DNA of 64,000 nucleotides, taken from assembly GCF_910592395.1 (NCBI RefSeq), contig NC_088319.1, forward strand, positions 5,830,001 through 5,894,000. Direction: 5' to 3'. Shown here one piece after another: positions 12,301-27,300 of this stretch. Under the pieces are notes generated by a model. That model was given only the letters and a program-made list of their open reading frames with translations. It had not been told where the DNA came from and ran no database searches. This DNA is from Lineus longissimus (Eukaryota; Nemertea; Pilidiophora; Heteronemertea; Lineidae). Each line of letters opens with the position of its first letter. Within the stretch, counting starts at the first letter, position 1. Made by a program: the position numbers and the translations under genes.

Positions 12301-15300
12301 TTGTGCCCTGGAATTTTCTTCTAAATTTTGTGATAATATTTCTTCATTTCTTCACTGACTTTCACTCCAAAATAACAGACAATATCGTACGTACATCTTC
12401 CGTATCTTATAAAAAGTGTGTCAGGTGTGTACGATTTTCAACGACATTTATGATTTAGTCTTGTCACGTACACGGGGATATATACGGGCGGTGAATACTA
12501 GATATATACTGGTATACTCGATACTGGTATTCAAAAATATAAGTTGCAAGTTATAGTTCCTTACTGATAGCACTAAAACGGTACGGGAGAAATGCCGTAC
12601 GAATAAGCTAGAGATACGGGAATAGTGTACGCATGCGCAAAAGGACTCCCGTACATTTAGCATTCCGGCCTAGTGATACGGGTCCCGTACCTCTAGCAAG
12701 CGCCATATTTTATTGAATTAAATCTCCTAGTCCATACCATATCAATTCAGTTTGTATAATTAATAACTGAAACAGACAACTCATATGAAATACCAACTGT
12801 AAGTAATTTTTCGCATCGTTAAAACACTAAAACTTATTCCTAGCCCGATGGGTCAAATTCTGTCACTGATAACAAAATAAAGTAATAAATTAGGCCACCG
12901 ACATTGGCAGCTTTAGCGCCACCGCGTGAGGCCTAATAGAATAAGGCTACCAAATAGCCAGGACGGTGTCAAACTTGAAGAGGAAATGGTAAGTTAAAAC
13001 TCAATAGTACCAACGTGACTTGCTGAAGGGTTTTGTACTATAGTGCGTCAGTTGTCCTTTTTCAGGCGGTTGTGATGTTCTGAGCTGGAAATCGGTTCGT
13101 AAAGCAGAAGATGGTTACATTGGAAACCTGAACCTGGAGTTGACCCAAACTTCTGGCAAATATTATTATGTAAGCGTAAGAGCAAGAAATGGTGCTGATT
13201 CGATGTCAAGTCCAATGACCGGGACACGGCTTGCTATCCTAGAGGAGGACGTCACGGGTCACCTGATAGATGGGCCTGATGGTACAGATGCTGATAACCA
13301 GGAAACGATTGGTGCAGACTGGGACGTCACACTTGACGAACACAGTGTTACGATGCAGTTTGAAGATTTCAGGAGCCAAGAGTATGGTATTCAGCACATT
13401 GAATGGGCGATTGGAACGACACCTAATGGGGAAGATGTTCAGCCGTTCATGTCCGAGGGAGTCGTCCTGTCAGATCGGAGTGACTCGTCTGTTGGTAAGT
13501 TTTAAAGTATTCGTAAAATGAAATAACTGCAGAAAGTGTGTATTGATGTGAATATGCTTGTAGTTGGCTAGTGTGAAACGGAAATAAAGGATGGATCTGA
13601 CATAATGTAGCATTGAACCTAGACGGGCGCTGGCCCGCCCCATTACAAGTGGGAGGGGAATTGGCCTCGAATGGTGCCGTTTCATTTGCCAGGCCGAAGG
13701 TAATCAACTCCATCGCATCAATTATTTTCGTGTGAGGCCTAACATCACAAATCGCCAAAAGAACAGTGATTGGCCGATTCGAAAATGACATAGGAGTTGC
13801 CCCTAGTGAAAGTCTCAAATCACCAACAGAACAGTGATTGGCCGATTCGAAAATAACATAGGATTTGCCCCTAGTAAAAGTATGGTATTTTTTATGCATG
13901 CATGTCAGCTTTGATTTCTATATGGCTTCTCCGTTGGTCGTTTAGCCAATTCTGTTTAAATGGCATCATATTTCTTAAACTGCGCCATATTTTCCACTGC
14001 AGGGCAAGTAGGTTTTGGGAAAGCTTCCGCACCTGTGGACCTTGAGCGTGGAATAAAGTACTTCAGCAGTGTGAGAGCTACCACCTATGAAGGCAATGTT
14101 TTACAGGCTTCCTCGAATGGCTTCACAGTCGACCAAACACCTCCTGAGATCACGATTACGAAGTAGGTATACGCAAACAATGTGTATGCACTGTTTAATT
14201 AAACATTCACATAAAACACCAAATTCCCTATTCAATTCTGTCGGCCACTCTTCAACAACTCTTCTGCGCATGAAAAGACGATGATCCTGACACATCGACT
14301 GTGACATTTTTCGTCGGGCTAGAAAGTTTCTGTATATGTGGGACAAATAAGCGTAAAAGTAGAGTAGCCGATGGGGGGGGGGGCGCCACATCAGAAAAAT
14401 ATTCCTAAGGGAGAGTATTTGCAAATTGTCTGGATGGAGTGCCTCCTCTATCCTTCTGCGTCAGAGAGAGAAAAATGACCGAAAGCTATTTATGCGCTCG
14501 ACATTATAGGTGTTGCAACAGGTGTAATCGTCTGTGTTAATACGTAGGTCTGACTCAGACTGTATTTCTACGACACTAATTAACTGTTAAACTATCATTT
14601 TTTTCTCTTCAAAATCGTTATAGCTTGGGTATAGAAGACAAGAAAAAGGAACATTTAACAGAAGGTCATACAATATACCAACAGACCGACGCCATTTTGT
14701 CTGCCTCGTGGCATTACACAGAAGACATCAGCGGCATCGCCTTCGCTGAGATGGCTGCTTCGACCATTCCAGGTGAATGGGATATCCATCCTCTTACCAA
14801 TGTCGGAAAGATCCGTGCAGATAACATCGGTTCTATCCCAAATGAAAAGTTCAACTCAACGATAAAACCAAGGAAAGGAGGTGTGGCCAATATCCTAGAA
14901 ATCTATGTCGGAAATGACGTGGGTTTGATGACGACAGTGACGTCAGCTGTCATCCTTATTGATGATACTCCTCCAACATGCGGGACAGTGACATGCCCAC
15001 TGTACTCAAAGGTAAGGTAATAATGCAGCATCACTCTGATTGGCTATAGGTTGCACATCGGAAAGTGGATCAGCTGGGAATTATTTGCTAGTCACCTAAA
15101 GAATGTCCACCCTCGCTCAATGGGTGTCCCAGGTGGTCCTTTATCAAAATCAGGTGAGTGATTGTGGGGCCCTTTTATGCATGCAAATACCCCTTGGCTC
15201 CAGGACTATTTTTGCTTCCAGAAGTTTTTTTGTCAAATTTTTGTCAAATTTCAGATACGTCAAAATTGGAAATTGCTTGAATGGTCCCATGCAGTTTAGG

Positions 15301-18300
15301 TCGACATCCTTCTTAGATGGTATTTATTAACTCATGTTCCGGGCACGAAATGCAAGACACTGGCATACGAGAACACGGCGGTTGTCCCATCCGTGGAATA
15401 GGCTCCTGCTGAAATCAGATTTTATGATCAAATTTTAAATATACCATTTTTGACATTTTCTAAAGTTCTTATATGGATCCACAAAATGTTGGTGGATGCT
15501 GTACGTATTAAGTATTCACGCATTCGTTTAAAACTTGATATTTTTAGCAAGTTGTTGTTATGATCCTTCAATATAGTGAACTTATTTTACTTGACAATCG
15601 CCATATTGGTGAGTTTAGTACTTTGACAGGACAGCCGTCATCTCGGATTGACCATTACAGCAATTTAGCGGCCCAACTATTTTGGTTCTAAACTCGATGA
15701 TTTTGGAATTTTCAAGTAAATTAAGTACACTATATTGAAGAATTGTGACTTGAACTAAATATCAAGTTTGAAACAAATGCACTAATAATTAGTACGTAGT
15801 GCATCCATCAACACTTTGTGGATTCCCAACCGAATTTTACGAAGATGTCAAAAAGTGTGTCTGTGTTTTGATCAAATTCACCCATCAAAGTCATTGTTTC
15901 CTTTTTTCCTTTATATTATTGCATAGAACTTACTGGATCCACTCGCCAATTATGATCCCAAGCCCGACAATACCCGATTTCTACTACCGCCTCGATGGGT
16001 AGAGCCTAAACCAGCAGGCCTTTCGCAGCCATAAAAGGGGTGGGATATCTTGTCTTCGTTTCTTCCAATTGGTCTTTAATTGTAATATGAAAAGTTCCGC
16101 TGTAGAGTCATGACTATCATAACGATAAGGTTGTTAACCCTTAAACAGATATCCCATCACCCATTTTTTGGCTGCGAAAGGCCTACTATGGTGTTCGACT
16201 GTTTAGAGTCTACAAATCGGGTATTGTCGGGCTTGGGATCTTATTGGTGAGTGGATCCAGTATTTAAATATTAACACAGTGTAATTTGATTGAAATATAT
16301 TTAAAAATCGAGAAATGATGAGCCACTGAACTTGAGGACCGATATCCACAAAAAATCCACACATTATCCATAGTTTACCCTAAACTCGATGGTGGGGGGT
16401 ACGTGAGGGTAAACGGTGGAAGCTCTTTGTGCGTAGGGCCAAATGTCCGCGAACTTCACAATTTTGAATGTTGCCTATTGACTGGCTGATTGATTTGATT
16501 GATTGTATGATTAATTGGTGGATTGATTAATGGATTGCCTGGTTGATTGAGTTACTGACTGACGGATTGGATAATTGATTCATTGCTTGATTTGCTGACT
16601 GACTGACCGACTGACCGACCAATCTTTCGGCCGCCGGACACGTCAGCAGGCCGAGCTATTATTATTTTTATACGACAATCATTTATTTATTAAAGCAGTT
16701 TGATATGAATTTCAGACGGGGGCGACTGGCGTAACATGTTCATGGTCGGGATTCATGGATGATGACAGTGGCATAAGCTCCTTCCAGTTTGGTATCGGAA
16801 CAGCCCCGGGGAAAGACGATGTTTACACTTTCAAATCACTAACAGCCTTTGCAACGTCACACATGGCTACAAGTAAGTTTAATCACGCATACTTGTTAAA
16901 ATTAATTGATGGTCCATGCAAACAGTTCTCTGGAGTCTGATGACCTATTTATAGATGACCCTGGCCTGTCCGACATGTTTTTTTTGGTTCTTAATAACTT
17001 AAACTGTAACGCTTGAGCATAATTTAAAATTATCAAGACGTATTTCTCTGAGAAGTCTAAGCAGTACAGCACTATACCTTGCACTAGGTACCGGATACAG
17101 GCAGTACATGCCGCATGGTCATTTGGCTCCTCCAACATTTCGGTGGCAGTATACTAGTAAAGCGTATAAGGGAACGGCAGTGAACCATTATATTGCATTT
17201 ATCCATTATAATTTTTCTAGACTTTAAAGTACCACTGAAAGCTAAAAACAAGTACTACGCCACCTTGAAGGCTAAGAATATGCTCGGCCTCGAGTGTGAG
17301 GAGAGTTCTGACGCCATGAGTATTGATGACACTGCCCCCATCGCCGGAGTGATAGTAGAAACGACAGATCTCTTCCTCGTGGACTTCAAGTCAAACAGCT
17401 TTGCACGAAATGAGCAGCGAAACTTGCAGCAGTGTAAGTCTGTTGAAGGTAAGTTTTAAATTCAACTACAATAGAAAGCCGGCGTAGAAGTAGAAAATGT
17501 CCCCCAGGAAAATGTGTCCGGCCAGTATTCCAACGGATTATGGTGTGAGGTACTTCAGAGGCTATGGCCTTCAATAGCTGAGAGGTTAAAGCTCATAATA
17601 GAAACCTTTTTACCCCGAACGTTCTGTCCTCAGGCATTTCAAACTAGCCCAAACAGTGAAATAGTTTAGTATATTTTTTCGGCAAAAAATACACAAAGAC
17701 ATAAACTTGTATATCAGAGAGGAGGTTGGCTGAAGCTACGGTGTCAGCGAAAGGACTTCTTTGCACATGATCAATTTTTTTGGAAGGGGAAACGATTTTT
17801 CCTGAAATATCCCTATCGATGGACTTCATATTTCGATCGATCGAGATTTTATCCCAATAGATTGACGTATTATCCCGATCGATCAAGTTTCTATTTCCGG
17901 GTAAACGAGATGACTATCTCAGGTAATCGAGATAATTATCTTGGGCGATTGCCTTATTTGTCTCGAGCAATAGAGACAAATAAGATCGAGATAATTAGTC
18001 CGACTATTGAAGTAACCAGGAAAGGGAGGCATTAACATTGCTTCAATTTGTAGAATGGATTTATGTGAGTATATGCGGTCGAATACCATTGCATTCAAAT
18101 CATCAACATGATGCTGGAGAAGTTATACGAGAAAAACAATGTTTTGAATTGAATCCATATTGTCCAGTCACGTAATCAACAAACGCGGCATAAATATATT
18201 AACAGATTTTTTTTCTGAACACAACATCCAGGAGAGGCCAATTTCATTCCTTGCATGATTTCAAACTTTCAGAATGCCAATCAATTGACGCAACCTGTCG

Positions 18301-21300
18301 GAACTCGCTACATAGCATTGGTGTTGCCTGGACCCCTTTCACAGACCCAGAGACTGGCATAGCTAGCGTACATCTTGCTGTGGGGACAAGCCCAGGAGGA
18401 GCGCAGATTAGGCCTTACACCAAAGTGCCGAAAACAGATAACAGCTATCTGATTACAGGGCTTAATCTGCAAGGAAAAAAGAAGGTGAGCAAGTCAGACA
18501 AAATGCTTAGTACACTGTTTTTAGAATATGTATAAATCGTTTTGTTCACTCGAATTCAAAGTCGATTTAAAAATTGTTCAGGTCATCTAAGATCAATTTT
18601 AGATCACCTATATGGCATTAGAAAAGGGTTGGAATACCATGCATTGATTGGAAGTCATAATTTTAGGTGATGGCTAAATTTTGTTATGGCATCTTTTGGA
18701 AATCCTGGGACAGTGCAGTGATAGCAAGTTCAGCGAAAGAGGTCAAACGGAAGAATGACTAGTGTCAAACCTGAAGCATTACGTTTCTTTGCCCCTGATG
18801 ATTTTTCCGTAAGCACCCCCATTTCGAAGCCTTTCTTGGTGTACTTGTTATCGAGATTGGCCTGATGACCCTTGGTATTAGCCGTTCAGTTCATTTATCA
18901 CGGGAATATTTCCTAGCCACTAAAAAAATAAAAGGTAAAGTAATGTGCTTTGTCGCTTTTTGGAACGAGACAGTTCGCCAACAAATGTGTATATCACAAA
19001 TAGCTCTTTTACTTTTTTTAATTAACTGAAAACAAAATTTTTTTAGAGCTATTGTCGATCTCGGCTGTTTTCCGTCCTTTGATGAAAGTCGTGGCTGTGC
19101 GTCCCTTTTGTTTGGTGCTGAGGGATTAGGCTCATGCTTATTGAGGGAAGATAGTAATAAATCCGAATAGTGATCAAGCGTAGTAGAAATGTAATGCGCT
19201 AATTTAATAATCCCGGCGGCGTGAACTGATGATAGCTGGACGGCATGATTGGAAACTGGACTAAATCAAATTAAACAACAAATTATTGAAATAGGATGCA
19301 CCTTTTCAGATCTACGTCAGCATCACGGCATACAACGGAGCAGGCATTTCAACATCAGCCACTAGTAATGGCGTTTATCTAAGCTATGTACCACAGGGTG
19401 CAAAGCCTCTACGGCCACTGTATGTATGGGATGTAAATAACCCACTGGAAGACAAGTAAGTTATGGAGTTGTATTCATTTACAGTAGAACCTCTCTATTA
19501 AGGACACCCTTGGGACTGACAAGTGCTGTCCTTAATAGAGAGGTGTCCTGATTAGAGAGGTTTAATTGAATGGAAATGGCCAAAAATAGTGTCCATAATA
19601 GAGAGGTTGTCCTTAATTGAGAGTTGTCTGCTAAAGGAGGTTCCACTGTACATATAATTTACATTTCTAGGGCACAATGGCTCTTGTCCTAATTAATTCG
19701 ATGAGCCTTGATTTCTAGCCTGTGAACTGTTCCGTGGCTTCTTTGGAGAGTGTCTATTTATAACTTTACCATGAATGATACCACTGATATCTGATATCAA
19801 GACCCATGCTATTTATTTTACAATACTTCCTTTGTCCTGTTTTTGGTAAGGAATATAATGTTCCCAGCTGACACACCTCCAAAAGCATGCCCTAAAAGAC
19901 TAAATAAAATTCTTTATTGTTTACAGAGACTTCCAAACTGACCTAGAGATGCTGAGTGCCAGATGGGATTTCGGGGGTGACCCCTGCCCAGCCTTAGATT
20001 ATGAATGGCGAATTGAACGTGCAGACGGGAAGGTGATCCAGAACTTCACATCAACTAATGGTAAAATGAATTAATACGATGCCTCCTCTGCATGAAAATG
20101 TCAGTGATGGGTACTTACCCTGAAGAATCGCCACCAAAGGTTTTGCCGGTATTCCTCGGATCGAGTTGTGCCGGTATACGTATTCCGAAGATCGAAGTAG
20201 GATTTCCGGGAAATGTGACTCCTTTCTCAAGGTCACTTCGTTAACCCGAAAAAGATGTTAAAATGGTGCATCAAAATCACAATCAGATGGCTCGAAAAAG
20301 CTCCTATTTTGGTTATCCAATTCGTAATGCAATAAATAAGAGCATTCATAGAACTGTAGTCATATTCAAACGAGATAACAAGAACACAAAAACTGTTTGT
20401 GTGGTATTTGATCAGTGCGGGGCATCACGACCATATGTACACAAAGACATGGATAGTCTGCAGTGCTCTCACTTAGCATTACTTATACTGGTATCCAACT
20501 GCTTTAAATTAACAAACGCTCTATAATGAATCCTTGGCAGATGTTATCGGATCACCGAATGCATGTGCTTTCGAGCAGCCTCATTGACAGCTTCTTTGGG
20601 TTGTCATGGCTTCAGGAAAAGGAATGACATTCCAAGGAATCTCTATCTGCATCCGTGGAACTGTCTGTACTCACATGCAGACTCCTGCTTTACTTAATTA
20701 GACTGCCTCGAAATTGGCCAAAAGTGGCTACACACTTTCCACCTATCGGGAGCTTACACAGTATGGCCGTCGATTTTCAAACATGAAATATTTTATTGAT
20801 TCAAATTGTGTAATGAATGAAATTTGCCCCCTTTTTAAAAAAAGACAGCAAATTTTGTCTCGTCGGATATACCGTACAGGAATTCGTTGATTCCTATAAG
20901 AAAGAGGTGCCACGACAAAATCCTGTCGAAGATAACCAAAATACAAAATATACATTCAGGCCCCCCCCCCCGGTGGTGGCTATGAAAAACGATTTTTCAG
21001 GCTGGGGTGAGATCACGCAAGATAGCCTTTTGGCGAAATTTAGTTTTAAAAATAAACGTGGCAAACAACAGTTTATTTGCAACAAAATAATATTTGGATA
21101 GAATGGACCAAAGCAAAGTATCAGTGGCCCAGCAGAACAAAAAACAATAATCTCATAATATGAATTTTTATCCTCTACAAGAATGAACAACCCCGGTGGC
21201 ACTCTTTATCATTCCTCTATTCAAATCACATGACCCTCTCCTGCCATCACCTGTTGATACTTCGTGTAAGCCTTCAGTCTGATATTACAGGTCAAACATA

Positions 21301-24300
21301 TGGTAGCCACTATGACCTGAAGTTGAAAGACGGCGAAGAGTACCAAATTAAAGTGAAATCGACCAATGTTTTGGGTCTAATGAACCGGAGGAAGTCTGAT
21401 GGTCTGACCATCCGCAAGGATCAGTTGCTGCCTGGAAGGGTTAATGATGGTGACCTTACTGGATTTGACCTCAACTTCTTGGAATCGTTGACCAAGGTGG
21501 ACACAAACTGGCATGATTTCGGAAGGAGAAAAATAAGCAGTAAGTAGGCAACAATCGTTATATCTTTATCGATTCTTGATCATATTGATACCAACACTAT
21601 ATGCACATATTTATCTATTCATTTATTAACTACTCAATCATTTTTAATGTGGTTTGTCAGTATTTTTTGTCTGTTTCACCCTGAGGATTGCAATGAGGTA
21701 TGTTTTCATTTTCCTGATTTATTTAAACCTTGACAAAAATATTGAAGGGAAAAAACTCACAAAACGTTTCTACCGAGACAAAGATCTCTCTGGCCCATCA
21801 TTGTTGACATCTTGTCCTTCTTCTGCAAGTAGGGACTTTCGGTTGCTGAGAATCAAGCCTTATAATAAGTCATAATTGCTACTAATAATTTGACCATTTT
21901 TCTTTCTTAACCAGCTTCTGCTGGGGTTACTGTGAAAGAGCACCAGAAGGTCTCGTATTACGAAGTGGCTTTAGGAACAGATAGACGATTTCCCCACACC
22001 AGAAACAACATCCACGCATATCTTAACGTCGGCCGAAACATATCCACCGTTTTGAGACATCTCAACCTAAATAAGCATGGATTTTACTACTTCACTGTCC
22101 GAGCTCATAGTGTCTCTACTGCCATGGCCGAGGTTACTTCAAATGGCTTCCGAGCTGGCTATGATGGCGGTGTAGAGGGTGGAGAGATTGACATGCCGGA
22201 ATACTGGGGCAGTTTGACCCACCTTCTCATCAAATGGAAGAACTTCCAGTCCAAGGTTGGGATGCTGTTCTACCATGTGGGCGTGGCGAATACCGTATTA
22301 CCACAGAATGTGACTTGTAAGCAGCTGGTAAGTTGACCAGTTTTTGAAGGGAAATGTGCTCATCCCGGCTAATCAGCATTTCCGCCAAGATCGATAGATG
22401 GCATGTCAATAAGCTGCGTCACAGGCCTGTATGTATGCTAGGGTTCTTAAAATCATTTGATAATGGTCTGTTCGCAACGGCACAAAACGTAGTTGCAAAA
22501 TGAAAGTATTTTCATCTGGTAATTGTGAATAAAGGGCATCATTTGAACACATTTTAAAAGGAAAAAACGTACAGCATGTCGGCTATACGGTCAAAGGAAA
22601 AATGCCAGTACTAATTGTTTTGCTTTCCACAGAGAAATTTCAACATGTTATTCTTTTCAAATGATTTCTACCACCAATTCGTGCCTCTTTACTTGTGATT
22701 CGACAAATAATTCTGAAAAAATGAAATTTTCCCGCTTTTTATTTCTGGCAGATTGCGAAATTTCTTTTGGTACTTCTGATAAAAGAACATTCTCCATTTT
22801 TGTTCTTGCGATTCTCGATCATTGACATCATCCACGTGAGAATGAAGCGCGCCGGAAGATTTGGTGGTTTACAGAAGAAATAAATGAACTAGTTGCCAGA
22901 TGCGTCTTCTTATCATTTCATGTGATTCAGTTTTTAAGACCGCTTATGATCAAAACCATTATCTTACAATCTAAAAGTGGCGTTTGGCTGTTGTTGTAGC
23001 TGTGTGGGGACACTTACATTGTTTACAGATAACGAGTTACATAATTTTGTAAATTGCCGGCTGGGTGAGTAAACGCCATCGAATTGAATTGAACTTAAAT
23101 ATTCGTAGCATGCTCGACTTTTAAATCTGTGGAACCGTCAAAATTCTTCTTTTTCTAGTCAATTCACTCGGGGAGTTTATCTCAGCCGCAACATTTCTTT
23201 CCAGATTTTAAGCGAAACGACGGGCGGTAACTTGCATGAAAAGTACTTCCCAGTGGTCCCATTGAGGCAGGTGGGAGGTGAAACGATGATCGAACTAAAA
23301 AACACCAATCTCACTCACAAAGGCAAATACTTTATCTACGTGGTTGGGACGGACGGCGCAGGGCTGTGTATGATGGTATGGCACCAGTTCATAGTGGATG
23401 CAACGCCGCCAGAAGGAAAAGGAGAACTCAAGACAGGCCCATACTGGAATATGGTACGAGCCAAAGCATGTACTCAGAATGAACACCTGAGTCCCAACAT
23501 AGTATTGATACAATTTTGATTTAGTAATAATAGTCCTTTGTAATGAGCTGTTATTAGAGTCTTGTCTGTGAATGTCTTTGAAGAGGGGGACCATTGATTA
23601 CATTTTTGGTTCGTTCAGACCACACTTTTGTTTTCCGGGGATCAAAACAAAATGACATAACTTTCAATTTATTTCTCGTTTCATTCTTAAGTTAAATCAC
23701 CTCTCACGGTATGTCTCCTTCTCATCATTGCAGGGCGTAACGTTCACTCAATGGCCAGATCAGATCGCCGCGGAATGGAGAGGATACTCAGATCCTGATT
23801 CTGGGATTGAAAGGTTTGAAATCTCACTCTGGACTGCATCAACCTGTAATTCAGGGGAAACACTTCGTCCGGAAGTGGACTGGTTAAAACTGACCCCAAA
23901 TTATGCAAATTACAGCCTCATTGATCTGACACTCATCGTAAGTTCACAGAGATACAATAAAAAAGTCATCTTAGCGTTATTTTCTATTTTCTCTTTCCTG
24001 AAGTAGTCTGCTAATTTTTTTCCAGTCGTCAGTTGGAGCTGCCCATGCATGCATGTATCGCGGAACCTCTCCGTAATTACTAAAAACGAAGTGAGAATTA
24101 AGAAAAAAACAGAAAAGCCTATAGACGTTGAAAATTTAAGCTACTCATGATCATATGCACTTTTCTCTTATCAATTTAATGGATCCGGACGGGATCATTT
24201 TGTAACCTTCATTTTTATACAGATGTATGGCGGGGAGAAGGGATCGCATAGTGGGGTCTTTGGCTGATTTAAACGGTGCTAGTGATCTCTACCCCCGATT

Positions 24301-27300
24301 TAATGCATCAATTTTAAAAGTTTTGTAAAATTTATATTTACCTACTATCCTTTATACCTTTTCATAATTTCCATAAAGACATTACCTCTAAGCAGATAAG
24401 CATGATGGTCCCATATCTACGATATGCTGGCTTGTTTTGAAACCATCTCATTGACCATGTTGACTTATGCGATTTTTCTCTCCAGGAAGGGAAGCCCTAC
24501 TTTGTAAAACTGAGGACTTACAACAAGGCTGAATTATTCGTAGAGTCAGTTTCGAAAGCGATATTGGTTGACATAACTGCTCCAGGCGCAGGAAAAGTTG
24601 TCCATGGTCGTGATTTCTCGAAGGAGACCATTTGGCAGAAGGACACAACAGAAGTACATGGTAAGATTTTTCACGTACATTATTCTGAAATTTTCATTTC
24701 TGAGCCCATGTTATGAAGATCTGCACTATCGATTGGAATAAAGTACCAGGGCCATATATATGTATGTCGAGTTTATTGTAAAAGCGTCTCGGGTCTGAGC
24801 CCGGTCGTCCAGCTTTTGCTACATTTTCTAACAACTTGCAGCCCTGATCTGTAAGGGTTCTCTGTGCATACCTTTACTGTACACTGATCTAATGCGCTCT
24901 TAGAATTAAACAGTAGAGATAACTATTTCGTAGTCATTCTGGTAATTGCTATTGCACCAAATGTGAAATTAGTTGTTTTAACCAGAGTATTTCAAAGAAA
25001 GACTCAGTTTTAACTATCAAAATAGTAATTCTTAACCATTTTGATTGTAGTTTGTACTACTTCTTATAGCCTCGGTAGAAGAAAGTGGCATAATTTATTG
25101 ATCAGCAGTATTACAGAAAAGTCGTTCTTAATCCTAGATATCATTCATACAAGTTCATTTCCGCAATAACAAATATTACTATGGGTTGGCACTGTTGTAA
25201 ACCAGTATAGATTGAATGAAATGAGTTCTATTAAAGGTACATTCCTTCACTGGCCAACGAAGAGCGGAACACCATGCCCAGATCGGTCAGTCGATTTTGA
25301 CTCTACCTGGAAATGGTACGATGGGGTCGGCCTTGGTGTTAAAAAAGGCGTCTACTGGGGAATCATGTACTCCAAAAATGCGAATAGGTACCAGGGGAAG
25401 AACAGCTATGCAAGCACACTGACAAAGGTAGAGGCTGGATACACGTATCTCCAGTCAGGGGCCATATTTAGGAATGCTGATATCGATAAGGGAGGAGATA
25501 TTTCCGTAAGTGTCTTCATTGTTTTTCATGTGTGCCCCTATCTTAATAAAATAGTCGGGTTAAAGCCGAATTCACACTCGGATGCATGACCAACGGCAAC
25601 TGACACGTACGCGATCAAAATGTGGTCGCTGGTGTTAAGATTAGGCTGACGTACAGATTCTGATCACCGGTTGCCGGTCTGACGCAGATTGCTTTCGGAT
25701 CTAATTCATTTCCTCATATTATTATTACAAGATTCTTGTAAGATTCGGTTAAATTCTCGTCTGAAAGAAATATTTCAATAATCTTTTAGTATGTGGAGTA
25801 TGGATATAATTCAAGACCAGAATCAGATGAGAATTCACAAAAGGCGAGCTAGACGTGCTCATCTAGTACAATGGTCTAAACCGAGGGTTTACCAAATTAT
25901 TGCCCTTCGTCTCTAGTATTGCCTGGAAGCAATCATAAAGCTGGTACCAATTGATAAAACACGAGCTGAGAATGCGTTTAACAACATGTTGTGAATATCA
26001 TGAAACCTGCGCTAAATGTATCATTAATATTGAAGCTTATAAAAGCTGGAAGCAAAATATGACATCACATGATTGTATAGATTTCATATCACTCTGTTCT
26101 ACTGCTTGGATTATTTCAGGTTACCATTCGTGCTGCTGATGGTGATGGTTTAGCCACTACAAGTGTGCTTTTGTGGGATGGTCCAGATGATGAACTGCAA
26201 GAACAAAACTGGCATGATGAACCCGACTGGACCCAGAGTGACGGCATTTGCGAGTGTTGTTACAGTACACCTCTCCCAGATGTAAGACGTCCTACATTCA
26301 TCTCTGAAGAATCAAATATTGTTTGCAAACATACTTGAGCTGAAACTCTCCTTATTAAGACAAGACGTTCAAGCCAGGAAGTTTTACCTATACGGTAGCT
26401 TGTATAATGGCCGTATATCCCCCCCCCACTATAAGTCTGGGGTATTTGCAGAGGTGTTTGCAGAGGTGTCTGTATCAGGCTGCGGTCATTATAAGCAGTC
26501 CTCCTGCACGAGCAGTCCCCCGCATGAACAGGGGTAGGAGCAGGGGTGTTCGCAGTGGTGTTTTCAGCCCTGTTTGCAGGCGGCCGAATTATGCAAATAA
26601 ACCCCTGCTAACACCCTTGAATGAGCAGGGGTCTTTGCAGGGTTATATCAGTTTTGCTTTAGGTACATGGCAGGGATGTTTGCAGGGGTACGATGGCAGG
26701 GATGTTTATAAGGGTACTTGGCAGGTGTGTTTGTAGGGGTGTAGGACCATGTCAAGGGTCCATGACATTTTGACTTTTTGTTTGACCTCGCCCCTGTGGT
26801 TGCACTCAAGTTCATTATTGTGTTGGGGACTACGGCTTGGCACTTCTTTTGTTTAGCAATTAATGAAAGGCATGCATCAGCCAATCAGCATCAGCGTCAA
26901 AGCAGGGGTGTTTGCAGGGGCCTTTAATTTGCAGGGGTCAGAGTTTACCAAAAAATCAGAGCAGAGGTGTTTCCAGGGGTATGCTAATATTTATCAGACT
27001 CAGTGCAGGGGTAGATGGGTGTTTGCAGTCCCCTGCTCTCTGGCGAGGAAACATATCAGTGAGTTGCCGCAAGCACCCGGTAAGGTTCACGACAAAATTT
27101 AGTGAAGTAGTCACTGGTCGATTGCGAAACCTTACTACAATATTGTCATCTGAACGTTGTTGAAAACAGATAAAGAGATATAGGGCACTGTTAAGTGTAA
27201 GCATCTGCCTGAACATTGACAGAAAACTCCCGGCATCCTTTCTATCATGTATCTGCCAATTTTAAAGATGAAGAATAAATTAGCTGTATTGCTTTGTCAA

